Below are positions 1 through 7,507 of a DNA stretch of 8,397 nucleotides, in pieces. Below the pieces are notes generated by a model, which was not told the origin of the DNA, made no database searches, and was given only the letters and a program-made list of their open reading frames with translations. The translations under genes and the position numbers were made by a program. The DNA is from Candidatus Kuenenia stuttgartensis (GTDB lineage: Bacteria > Planctomycetota > Planctomycetia > Isosphaerales > Isosphaeraceae): the NCBI GenBank assembly GCA_945872325.1, contig CAMBZY010000121.1, forward strand, positions 1 through 8,397, given 5' to 3'. Position 1 is the stretch's first letter. Every line of letters begins with the position of its first letter.

Positions 1-1028
1 ATATGCCTGGCCTGGATGCTCTGGATGAAGCGGATTTGCTGATTCTGAGCGTGCGTCGCCGGCCTTTGAAAAAGGATCAGCTTGAGCGGATTCAGAAGTT
101 TGTACGATCGGGCAAGCCAATGGTCGGGATTCGGACCGCCAGCCATGCATTTCATTTACGTACCGGTACGATGCCGGAAGGTGTGGCCGGTTGGCCAGAA
201 CTTGACGCCGAAATCTGGGGCGGGCATTATACGAACCATCATGCGAACAATTTAAAGTCGCAGGTGGTGGGAATTGAAGCCTCAAAAAATCATCCGATCC
301 TAACCGGCGTGGCCTTGCCATTCGCTCAGGGCGGTTCGTTTTATCAGGTTAAACCGATTGATCCCAAAGCCGTTGCATTATTGAGCGGAGAAGCCGAGGG
401 GGTCGAGCCTGAACCGGTGGCCTATACATTTGTGAGAAAGGACGGAGGCCGATCGTTTTATACATCGCTTGGCCAGAAGGCGGATTTCGACAATAAATCG
501 TTCGTCAGAATGATGGTCAATTCTTTGTTCTGGGCGCTCGGCCGGGATGTTCCCAAAGAATTTGAAATTCCCCGATCTCCAATCATGAAGCCGGGCGATT
601 GGAATGCGACGACCTGGAAAGAACCAGAAAAGCCATGGATTGGCATGTCGGCTGCCAATCTTGCCGGTCAAGCACTTTGGGCTCGGTGTATGATCCCAAT
701 CGAGAATGCGAATACGCCTGTTGAAATTCAATCAAGTCAGGCGGCTCAGGTCTTTTGCAATGGAAGCCTGGCGGAACGTGTGGCGGAGGGGCGCTGGAAA
801 GTGCCACAAATCGCGCTTGAACCAGGCGAGCTGAATCTTATTGCGTTGCGTTGGGCCAAGGTGTCCGATCCGAAAGGCGACTTGCCGACCCTGACTCAAG
901 ATGGCCATAAAGTTTCGATCGGGCCGATCTGGGAAATATGTGCAGGTTCTGGAACAGAATTGGCTCGACTGCCACTGCCTGCCAAATTTGCAGCAGCAAC
1001 GGATGCAATTTCGCGAAAAGGCCATTGA
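1..1028 (+). CDS. ThuA-like domain protein with C-terminal beta-rich domain, 5' partial
   Basis: The gene is open at the left edge (codons in phase with base 3) and ends with TGA at 1026-1028; 341 codons are visible from the first in-window ATG, which is probably internal. Residues about 11-185 match the later part of the ThuA fold (a class I glutamine-amidotransferase-like family named after trehalose utilisation): a DLLILS strand, GIRTASHAFH (about 43-52), WGGHYTNHH, NHPILTGV and the closing FYTSLGQKADF...NSLFWALGR block. The start of the domain and any signal peptide lie outside the window; roughly 50-100 residues are probably missing. Residues about 215-330 form a tryptophan-containing, beta-rich tail (WARCMIPIENANTPVEIQ, FCNGSLAERV, SIGPIWEI) resembling a carbohydrate-binding-type sandwich; this is inference. 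Planctomycetes carry many secreted ThuA-like proteins thought to act in carbohydrate metabolism, without a proven reaction. The last 191 bp are overlapped by the convergent acyltransferase gene. Confidence 0.85.
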   Translation, partial: MPGLDALDEADLLILSVRRRPLKKDQLERIQKFVRSGKPMVGIRTASHAFHLRTGTMPEGVAGWPELDAEIWGGHYTNHHANNLKSQVVGIEASKNHPILTGVALPFAQGGSFYQVKPIDPKAVALLSGEAEGVEPEPVAYTFVRKDGGRSFYTSLGQKADFDNKSFVRMMVNSLFWALGRDVPKEFEIPRSPIMKPGDWNATTWKEPEKPWIGMSAANLAGQALWARCMIPIENANTPVEIQSSQAAQVFCNGSLAERVAEGRWKVPQIALEPGELNLIALRWAKVSDPKGDLPTLTQDGHKVSIGPIWEICAGSGTELARLPLPAKFAAATDAISRKGH

Positions 1029-2178
1029 GAGCCGAATTTAAACCGGTCGTTTCAATCGTGATACTGTCAAGAAGGTTGACAAACCGACCAAATGCAATTC
1101 CTGCAATAACGCCCATCGTTATGGAGGTAGGAATGATAATCAGTGCTCTGGCCCAGAAGGACTGGAGCCCTGATTCAAATAAAACCCGATTGCAGATGGT
1201 GACCACCGGCAGGTGAGCCAGAAAGATTGGGTATGTCCAGGGCGACATTCGGGCAAAACGATTTTCCCATTCTGCGGAGAGATGCAATTGAATTGGCCTG
1301 GAACAGAAGCCCAGAATGATAGCGGTGGTTGCGGATAGGAGCATCTCATCTTCGTTCCAGAATAATCCAGCGAATCCACCGATGAAAATGATGCCGAAGT
1401 AAGCGGTTTTACGCCAGTCCTGCCAATTTAGATTTGCAATTTCATATGACAAAAGCCCGGCGGCGAAGCAGAACCATCGGTCGATGAACAGGCCATCCAC
1501 TCGGTACAAGGCACCCATGTCAAACATGAGAACCTGAAGCAGCAATAGGCTGAATGTAAGTATTACCAGAGCTTTACGCCAGAACGAACCGGCGATCAAG
1601 GCGCACATGACAGTGATTGCAATGAATTGCTCGTGATAGCAAAGCGACCATGCGACTCGTGTGAAAACAGTGCTATGATCAAACATAAACAGGGGCCGCC
1701 AGGTTTCAGTCAGGGTCAGATTTCCAATCCATTGCCAGATTGTCAGCTCGGCGGGTGATTGAAATTCCAGGGCGAACCCTCCAGCAAACAGACCTTTCAG
1801 GCCGTTCGCTTCCATGAGCAATAGCAATCCGGCTGTTAAACCCAAGGCCAGCCAATAAGGTGGGATGATGCGTCTCATCCTGCGCGAGAAAGAGTGGGCA
1901 ATGGCCCGCCGATCGCCCGCTGATTTATCGAGGGTGTTCATCACCAACCAGCCAGCGAGGGCAAAAAAGATCGGTGTCCCGCTACCGTATTTGGTGAGCC
2001 ATAGCACAGCCAGACGAATATTGAACCAGATCGGACCTGCAGCTTCTGCTTCCTCACCGAATGTCAATGCGACAGCGGCATGGTGAAGCAGAACGATAAA
2101 ACAGGCGAAAACCCGCACGATATCGAGTAACGGATCGCGGCTTTTTTTCTTTGAGTTCATCTGATCAATATCCGACAT
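838..2178 (-). CDS. Acyltransferase_3 family integral membrane O-acyltransferase
   Basis: A 446-residue multi-pass membrane protein of the acyltransferase_3 (OafA/NodX/YrhL) family, which moves acyl groups, often acetyl, to carbohydrates of the cell surface. Visible family marks: LDIVRVFACFIVLLHH at 18-33 with the histidine pair H32/H33 at the end of the first membrane helix; the basic FSRRMRRIIPPYW segment at 97-109; AWSLCYHEQF at 176-185, where the usual WSLxxEEQF has H183-E184; and TYPIFLAHLP at 315-324. About ten hydrophobic helices can be counted, the last at about 345-367. The ATG at 2178 is supported by GAGGTG six bases upstream; a second Met at residue 7 is less likely. The C-terminal tail from residue 384 to 446 is encoded opposite the end of the ThuA-like gene and looks unlike the membrane core; it may be a read-through extension. 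The acyl acceptor cannot be told from sequence. Confidence 0.88.
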   Translation of the reverse strand: MSDIDQMNSKKKSRDPLLDIVRVFACFIVLLHHAAVALTFGEEAEAAGPIWFNIRLAVLWLTKYGSGTPIFFALAGWLVMNTLDKSAGDRRAIAHSFSRRMRRIIPPYWLALGLTAGLLLLMEANGLKGLFAGGFALEFQSPAELTIWQWIGNLTLTETWRPLFMFDHSTVFTRVAWSLCYHEQFIAITVMCALIAGSFWRKALVILTFSLLLLQVLMFDMGALYRVDGLFIDRWFCFAAGLLSYEIANLNWQDWRKTAYFGIIFIGGFAGLFWNEDEMLLSATTAIILGFCSRPIQLHLSAEWENRFARMSPWTYPIFLAHLPVVTICNRVLFESGLQSFWARALIIIPTSITMGVIAGIAFGRFVNLLDSITIETTGLNSALNGLFAKLHPLLLQIWQAVAVEPILFQNLHIFPRSARSKLYGHLESGSASRLSDRTPWPNATQ

Positions 2179-2566
2179 TCATATCACCTCATAGATCCAT
2201 AACAGATTTCAGCCGAAAAGATGAGTGCTCAACGCAAATGACGAGTGAGGTCGTATTGCGAATGATTTCTAACATCTCGATTTCGACATCGTATTTACGC
2301 GCAAGAAAATCTCGCGTGACATACGGATCTCATCATGTGTTTGTTTTTGTCACCACAGTCCGAAATTCCGGTCAAGGTTCAGTTGTCGTGACATTTATTG
2401 CGTCATTTGGATGCTAATCATCAAGTCAGGCCAAATCTTCATCCTGCTCCGCGACTGGATAATCATCAGGTTTCGTCATACTAATAATAGGCGACAGGCA
2501 AGCGCAAGTTGGCCCAATCAGAAAATTTTATTCTGGGAAAAAGATCGGCTTTATGATCGTAGGTCG
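2179..2566. other. 388-bp intergenic region with no convincing gene
   Basis: This lies between the DUF1501 stop and the acyltransferase start, both on the - strand. Open frames here on the + strand are short, have no recognisable protein features, and one runs on into antisense of DUF1501. I see no GC-rich hairpin followed by a T run, so no clear terminator for the DUF1501 operon, and no convincing -35/-10 pair for the acyltransferase gene, although its own promoter is expected here because the gap is far larger than in the operon upstream. A short A/T-rich inverted repeat at 2519-2535 is the only small symmetry noted. Confidence 0.6.
2185..2190 (-). promoter_or_regulatory. Shine-Dalgarno site of the acyltransferase gene
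   Basis: On the - strand GAGGTG lies six bases upstream of the ATG at 2178. This is a strong ribosome binding site at good spacing and decides in favour of this start over the Met six codons further in. Confidence 0.7.
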
Positions 2567-4048
2567 TTACGCAAGAATACCTTTGACCACTTTACCAGAA
2601 ACATCGGTCAGCCGGAAATCGCGGCCCTGGAATCGATATGTGAGCCGCTCGTGATCGATACCCAGAAGGTGGAGGATGGTGGCATGAAGGTCGTGGATGT
2701 GGACACCGTCCTTAACCACGCTGTACCCAAATTCGCACGTTTCGCCCCATGCAGAACCGCCCTTGATTCCACCGCCAGCCATCCATCCTGAAAAACAGCG
2801 AGGGTGATGGTCGCGGCCATAATTTCCAGGGCTGATCTTACCCTGACAGTAATTTGTCCTGCCAAATTCGCCACCCCAGATGACCAGAGTATCTTCCAGT
2901 AGACCTCTCTGCTCCAGGTCGATCAGAAGTGCTGCCGAAGGTTGATCGGTTTCCATACACTGCTTCGATATTCCGCCAGGAAGGCCACCGTGCTGATCCC
3001 ATCCCTGATGAAAAAGCTGGATGAATCGCACTCCACGCTCCGCCAGTCGGCGAGCCATCAGGCAATTGGCGGCGAATGTTCCAGGCTTGCGCGAATCGGC
3101 CCCATACAAATCGTAAATGTATTCTGGTTCATGAGTTAAATCGGTCACTTCAGGAACACTGGTCTGCATCCGGAAGGCCATCTCATATTGCGCAATTCGG
3201 GTCTGGATTTCAGGGTCGTGTGTTTCCTCGGCTTCAATCTCATGGAGAGTTCGCAGTTTGTCGAGCATGGAGCGTCGCGATCCGGCATCGATTCCGGCAG
3301 GATTATTGAGGAAGAGCACGGCATCGGCAGAGGATCGAAACTGCACGCCCTGATGGCGAGAGGGTAAAAAACCGGCTCCCCAAAGCCGTGAATAAAGGGG
3401 TTGATCCGCCTTGTTTTTCGTGATCAGAACCACGAAGTTCGGCAGGTTGTCGTTCTCACTACCAAGTCCATACGAGAGCCACGAACCAACCGACGGACGA
3501 CCGGCGATTTGCGAACCTGTTTGCAGGAACGTAATGGCCGGGTCATGGTTGATGGCTTCGCTGTGCAGAGAACGAATCACGCAAATCTTGTCGGCCATCC
3601 GAGCCGTGTGCGGCAGGATATCACTGATCCACGCCCCACCTTGCCCATGTTGCTTAAAGCCCGTGAATGAACCTACCATAGGCAATTGGGACTGCATTCC
3701 GGACATACCCGTGAGGCGTTGGCCCATGCGGACGGAGTCGGGTAGATTCTGGCCCTGAAGTTTGTTCAGAAGTGGTTTGTAATCAAAGGTTTCGAGATGG
3801 CTTGGTCCACCACTCTGGAACAGAGAAATCACGCGCTTGACTTTGGGCGGGTGGTGGAGGACTCTGAGATCGCCCGGTACGGAATCTGCTTTTGTCGTCT
3901 GGGAACCGCCCATGATCTCTGCAAGTGCCATCCCACCAAGCCCGTAAGCGAATCGGCCGAGCATTTCTCGACGGCTCAGGCCAGAGGTGGAAACGGGGCC
4001 AGTGCAAGGTGTGGAACGGGGCACGCCCAAATCGTTATTGATATTCAT
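2567..4048 (-). CDS. DUF1501 family protein with twin-arginine motif
   Basis: A 493-residue DUF1501 protein, a family distantly related to the alkaline phosphatase/sulfatase fold and very abundant in planctomycetes; its reaction is not known. The N-terminus has SRREML (25-30) followed by a modestly hydrophobic stretch to about 47, which resembles a Tat export signal without an obvious AxA cleavage site. Family landmarks follow: LFQSGGPSHLETFDYKP (76-92), the SLHSEAINHDPA block (160-171), FIQLFHQGWDQHGG (342-355), IWGGEFGRT (390-398), GRDHHP (411-416) and HDLHATILHLLGI (452-464). The Asp, His and Glu residues in these blocks are candidate metal ligands by analogy with the superfamily. Length is normal for the family. 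It starts 15 bp after the stop of the PSCyt1/DUF1553 gene, so the two are almost certainly one operon and probably act together outside the cytoplasm. Confidence 0.95.
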   Translation of the reverse strand: MNINNDLGVPRSTPCTGPVSTSGLSRREMLGRFAYGLGGMALAEIMGGSQTTKADSVPGDLRVLHHPPKVKRVISLFQSGGPSHLETFDYKPLLNKLQGQNLPDSVRMGQRLTGMSGMQSQLPMVGSFTGFKQHGQGGAWISDILPHTARMADKICVIRSLHSEAINHDPAITFLQTGSQIAGRPSVGSWLSYGLGSENDNLPNFVVLITKNKADQPLYSRLWGAGFLPSRHQGVQFRSSADAVLFLNNPAGIDAGSRRSMLDKLRTLHEIEAEETHDPEIQTRIAQYEMAFRMQTSVPEVTDLTHEPEYIYDLYGADSRKPGTFAANCLMARRLAERGVRFIQLFHQGWDQHGGLPGGISKQCMETDQPSAALLIDLEQRGLLEDTLVIWGGEFGRTNYCQGKISPGNYGRDHHPRCFSGWMAGGGIKGGSAWGETCEFGYSVVKDGVHIHDLHATILHLLGIDHERLTYRFQGRDFRLTDVSGKVVKGILA

Positions 4049-4057
4049 AAGTCCTAT

Positions 4058-4063
4058 ATCCTC
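4058..4063 (-). promoter_or_regulatory. Shine-Dalgarno site of the DUF1501 gene
   Basis: On the - strand GAGGAT sits immediately after the TAA of the upstream gene and nine bases before the DUF1501 ATG at 4048. The short intergenic gap thus consists almost entirely of the ribosome binding site, which supports translation of both genes from one message. An AGGA three bases before the ATG is too close to be the main site. Confidence 0.65.
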
Positions 4064-7000
4064 TTAACGTTTGGTGACGCAGGGTTCGTAGTTGAGAAGT
4101 GTGAGCACAGTGGTCGTCAGGGCGGCATGGTCGGCTGATGGCAAATTGGTGTCGCGCTTCGACTCGCCGGTCGACAAGAGTTCCAGAGCGGATTTTGGCA
4201 GTTGGCTGAAGTGCGCCTTTTGATCCGCCAGAAGCTGTTTCAGTAGTGTAACTTGCTTCTCTGAAGGGATTTGGCTGGTACAGAGCCGGAAGGCTGAGAT
4301 GACTTGTTTGTCGGGGTCGCCTGGCGACTGCTTCATCAACCGTTCCGCCGTAACCCTTGCAGCTTCAATATATTGAGGGTCGTTCAAGGTGGCCAGTGCC
4401 TGGAGAGGCGTGGTTGTCCGCTCGCGTTTTACCAGGCAAAATTCGCGGGTGGGGGCATCAAAAGTGGTCATGGATGGTGGAGGGGAGGTGCGACGCCAAT
4501 AGGTGTACATGCTCCGCCTGTAAAGGTTTTCGCCGTGATCCTGACTGTAGCTTTTCCCCGTTCCAGCCTCTTCCCACAAGCCAGCAGGTTGATAGGGTTT
4601 GACGCTTGGCCCACCAACTTTTTGAACGAGCAGGCCACTGACGGCCAGGGCGTTGTCGCGAATCATCTCGGCAGAGAGCCTGTATCGGGGCCCACGGGCA
4701 AGCAGGCGATTTTCCGGGTCAGACGTGTAAAGTGATTGGTCAGAAGGTGTTGACGACTGCCCGTAGGTTCCTGAAAGCAGGATTAATCGAAGGGTGTGCT
4801 GAATGTCCCAGCCGTTTTTCATGAGATCGCGAGCGAGCCAGTCGAGAAGTTCCGGGTGCGAGGGCTGCTGGCCCTGATAACCAAAATCTTCGATGGTTGG
4901 AACAATTCCGCGCCCGAAAGCCTGCATCCACAAACGATTTACGATGACCCTTGAAACGAGCGGGTTGCGTGGATCGGTCATCCAAAGCGCCAGTCCCCGG
5001 CGATCTTTGGGCCAGCTTGGGTCGAATGGGAGAATGGCCGATGGTGTTTGCGGTCCAACCTCTTCGCCTCTGGCTGTATACTCACCACGGTTAAGGATAT
5101 AAGCGGATCGGCGCTGGCCGGGCTTCTCGCTCATCACCATGATTTGAGGGACTTGTGAGATCAGGTCGTTTTCATCTTTTCGGAGCTTCACAAGCCTGTC
5201 GTTGATGGCTTTTACGGCTGGATCCTGACCATGAATTCGAGTATGTTCTGCGAGGTCAGCGGCTGAAGCCTCGACTTTAACACCTGCCACATGAGCGACT
5301 TCCAGTGGTGAAAGCTCTCGATTGAAGACCTCCAGATCGTCAATCTGGCCGCCTTGGAAACCGACATCGCGAAACCGTGCACCTAGAGTGAGCCACACAT
5401 CGCCGCCACTGTCGCCCCAGGCACCTCGGTGGGTGATATCGCGGGTCAGGTGATCGCGAACAATGTCCACCGGTTCTGCTACACCGTTCACATATAGATG
5501 CAGGCCCGAGGCGTGGCTGGAGCCGTCATAGGTCACGCTGATCTGTGTCCAGGTATTGACTGGCAAAGGCTTTCGGCCACGAATTGCGATCGCATCGCCG
5601 GGCCAGAAATGGACGAGTGAAACGATGGGGAGACCGTTGTCCATGACCAGACTGTAGCCGCGAAAGGCAGCATCTTCAGCGGCCATGCTGGTGTGGAAGA
5701 CGACGGTGCGTGGTTTATGGACGGCCGGTTTGATCCATGATGAGATTGTAAACGGTGTGGTGCGGCCAAATGCGCCTGCTTTCTGGCATACGTAAGCATC
5801 GTCGCCGCCGAACTTTATTGACTGGCCTTTGCCATCGCGGCCGGGGGCGGGTGCATAATCGCCGGAAGGCTTCAGATCGTCGAACCGAATTTCGTGATCG
5901 GCTTTGGGACGATCCGCTTTGACGGGTTTTGCCGGGTCAGCTTTATATGACGTAAGCCATTGTGTAAGCTGTTTTTCCGTTTCTGAAACTTGTTTTTTCA
6001 GTTGTTTGTGACTGGCTTGCTGATCGTTCTTATAGAGCGGTAGGGCAGGGGTTGGAGCGGTTTCTGTAAAGTGGCTGTAAAGACCGTGTTCGTCGATGTT
6101 TCCAAAGAAAGCGCTGAAGCCGTAAAAATCTTTCTGAGTGATTGGATCGAATTTGTGATCGTGACAGCGAGAGCATTCCATGGTCAGGCCAAGAAACGCG
6201 GTACCGGCGGTTCGGACACGGTCTGAGACGTATTCGACGCGGAATTCCTCTTCGATCGAGCCACCTTCGTTGGTTTGACGGTGCAGGCGGTTGAAGGCGG
6301 TTGCCAGAATCTGGTCGTTGGAGGGGTTGGGCTGGAGGTCGCCAGAAATTTGCCAAGTCACGAATTTGTCATAACTTAAGTTGGTTTGGAAGGCTTGGAT
6401 CAGCCAATCTCGCCAGGGCCAGGTGTGCATGTCGCGGTCGGACTGATAACCGAAGGTGTCAGCGAATCGTGCGACATCGAGCCAGTCCATGGCCATGCGT
6501 TCGCCATAGGCGGGCGATTTGAAGAGGCGGTCGAGCACGGCCGATTTTGAGACTTGATCCGGCCGATTGTCGGCGAGAAACTGGTCGAGATCTGGCAACG
6601 AGGGGGGCAGGCCGGTGAGGTCGAATGTGACTCGGCGGAGCCAGGTGGCCCGATCGGTTTCAGGGGCATGTTTGGTCTGGGTCGATTCCAATTTTGCTGA
6701 AACGAAGTGATCCACAGGATTTCGAATCCACGAGGCAGTCTGGCCAGCTTGAGGGACATTGACTTTTTCAGGCACAGGCACGAAAGCCCAGTGAGGCTCA
6801 TAATTTGCGCCTTGTGTGACCCATTGCTTAAGAAGCGATTTCTCAGTGGGATTCAGAGGCTTTTTCTGGCTGGGAGGTGGCATGACGGCTTCGGGATCAT
6901 CCGACTCAATTCTTGCCAGAATTTCGCTTTCCGTCAGATTCTTGAGGTCAATCACGCCGGCTTTGACGGCAGAATCTCGATTATCAAGTCGTAAGTCGGC

Positions 7001-7177
7001 TTTACGGGCTGCTTTATCGGGTCCGTGGCAGGTGAAGCAACGGTCGGAGAGCAGGGGCCGGATATCGCGATTGAATTTGACTTGAGTCTTATCCTGAGGC
7101 TGAGCGATGGCTGGGATGGCCAAGCCTAACATCAGTGATAGAAGCAGGAAACGACAGAATCGGGTTTGGAGAGTCAT
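4064..7177 (-). CDS. Secreted PSCyt1 / DUF1549 / LamG-like / DUF1553 cytochrome-like protein
   Basis: A 1037-residue exported protein of the planctomycete cytochrome C-like (PSCyt1) family. In order: a Sec signal peptide (1-26, basic start, leucine-rich core, AIA-Q cleavage); a PSCyt1 domain with a c-type haem site CFTCH at 47-51 and MPPP at 99-102 that may supply a methionine ligand (M99); DUF1549 at about 150-360, containing a second CxxCH, ECSRCHDHKFDP, at 334-345; a short charged, probably coiled segment (385-412); a concanavalin/LamG-like domain at about 425-630 (FTISSWIKP, NTWTQISVTYDGSS, LYVNGV, IDDLEVFNRELSPLEV); and DUF1553 at about 715-1000 (DPRNPLVSRVIVNRLW, FGRGIV, DFGYQGQQPSHPELLDWLA, REFCLVKRERTTTPLQALATLN). 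The order is typical of large planctomycete homologues. No reaction is established; the lectin-like insert suggests carbohydrate binding. It is the first gene of the operon with DUF1501. The start is chosen because it gives a complete signal peptide; the upstream Shine-Dalgarno is weak. Confidence 0.95.
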   Translation of the reverse strand: MTLQTRFCRFLLLSLMLGLAIPAIAQPQDKTQVKFNRDIRPLLSDRCFTCHGPDKAARKADLRLDNRDSAVKAGVIDLKNLTESEILARIESDDPEAVMPPPSQKKPLNPTEKSLLKQWVTQGANYEPHWAFVPVPEKVNVPQAGQTASWIRNPVDHFVSAKLESTQTKHAPETDRATWLRRVTFDLTGLPPSLPDLDQFLADNRPDQVSKSAVLDRLFKSPAYGERMAMDWLDVARFADTFGYQSDRDMHTWPWRDWLIQAFQTNLSYDKFVTWQISGDLQPNPSNDQILATAFNRLHRQTNEGGSIEEEFRVEYVSDRVRTAGTAFLGLTMECSRCHDHKFDPITQKDFYGFSAFFGNIDEHGLYSHFTETAPTPALPLYKNDQQASHKQLKKQVSETEKQLTQWLTSYKADPAKPVKADRPKADHEIRFDDLKPSGDYAPAPGRDGKGQSIKFGGDDAYVCQKAGAFGRTTPFTISSWIKPAVHKPRTVVFHTSMAAEDAAFRGYSLVMDNGLPIVSLVHFWPGDAIAIRGRKPLPVNTWTQISVTYDGSSHASGLHLYVNGVAEPVDIVRDHLTRDITHRGAWGDSGGDVWLTLGARFRDVGFQGGQIDDLEVFNRELSPLEVAHVAGVKVEASAADLAEHTRIHGQDPAVKAINDRLVKLRKDENDLISQVPQIMVMSEKPGQRRSAYILNRGEYTARGEEVGPQTPSAILPFDPSWPKDRRGLALWMTDPRNPLVSRVIVNRLWMQAFGRGIVPTIEDFGYQGQQPSHPELLDWLARDLMKNGWDIQHTLRLILLSGTYGQSSTPSDQSLYTSDPENRLLARGPRYRLSAEMIRDNALAVSGLLVQKVGGPSVKPYQPAGLWEEAGTGKSYSQDHGENLYRRSMYTYWRRTSPPPSMTTFDAPTREFCLVKRERTTTPLQALATLNDPQYIEAARVTAERLMKQSPGDPDKQVISAFRLCTSQIPSEKQVTLLKQLLADQKAHFSQLPKSALELLSTGESKRDTNLPSADHAALTTTVLTLLNYEPCVTKR

Positions 7178-7236
7178 TGAGGCGGGTTCCCAACGCGAAC
7201 CGATTTAAGGTTCGAGGATAGAGAGGCGTTACATAA

Positions 7237-7266
7237 ATTATAGTGAAGCTGGAAGTTGAAAACCAA
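7237..7266 (-). promoter_or_regulatory. Candidate sigma-70-type promoter of the PSCyt1-DUF1501 operon
   Basis: On the - strand a perfect TATAAT (7237-7242) is preceded, after an 18-base spacer, by TTGGTT (7261-7266), which matches the -35 consensus at three of six positions. Transcription would begin near 7230, giving a leader of about 53 bases before the ATG at 7177. The position upstream of the first operon gene and the exact -10 support the call; the poor -35 and lack of mapped ends limit it. Confidence 0.45.
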
Positions 7267-7462
7267 GGGAATCCAAAATGAGATGGATGAATTGTGTATC
7301 CGATACGTTGATTCTCAGCCAATTGTCATGCCGAAAGTATTTTTGATTTTGACGGTTTTTCGAGTCAATCGCATCCAGAACAATCCGAAATAAGAGGAAC
7401 GTAGATACGAGGCTGAAATTCTCTAAATAATCACAACAGGGCGAAGTCTGAGCCGGATCTGT

Positions 7463-7468
7463 TATACT
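7463..7468 (+). promoter_or_regulatory. Possible -10 box of the cheB-like gene
   Basis: TATACT on the + strand lies 39 bases before the ATG at 7508 and matches the -10 consensus at five of six positions. No sequence like TTGACA is found 16-18 bases upstream, so this is only a weak candidate. The gene also lacks a strong Shine-Dalgarno, so its expression signals are uncertain. Confidence 0.25.
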
Positions 7469-7507
7469 TTTGATACCAACCAGAACGAGAACGGACTTTA
7501 ACAGCCT

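Larger units (their letters stand above)
7178..7507. other. 330-bp divergent intergenic region
   Basis: This separates the - strand PSCyt1-DUF1501 operon from the + strand cheB-like gene. It appears richer in A+T than the flanking genes. It contains the candidate operon promoter (7237-7266) and a possible -10 for cheB (7463-7468). Between about 7270 and 7450 I see no gene, clear inverted repeat or known regulatory motif. An open frame on the - strand crosses it and enters cheB (7627 to 7238), but has no recognisable protein features and is not called. Confidence 0.55.

Noticed and set aside
2370..2375. TTGACC on the - strand considered as the -35 box of the acyltransferase promoter
   Set aside because: No TATAAT-like sequence is found 16-18 bases downstream.
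2151..2417. 88-codon open frame on the + strand in the intergenic region
   Set aside because: It starts inside the acyltransferase gene on the other strand, has no visible ribosome binding site and its sequence has no known motif.
2519..2535. Inverted repeat considered as a terminator of the DUF1501 operon
   Set aside because: The stem is only about five base pairs, A/T-rich, and is not followed by a T run on the - strand.
2411..2791. 126-codon open frame on the + strand leaving the intergenic region
   Set aside because: More than half is antisense to the conserved C-terminus of DUF1501 and the protein looks like out-of-frame sequence.
4304..4735. 143-codon open frame on the + strand
   Set aside because: It is wholly antisense to the conserved DUF1553 region and is a shadow of that gene.
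5290..5910. Possible separate gene for the LamG-like domain
   Set aside because: The reading frame is continuous with DUF1549 and DUF1553 on both sides, so it is an inserted domain of one protein.
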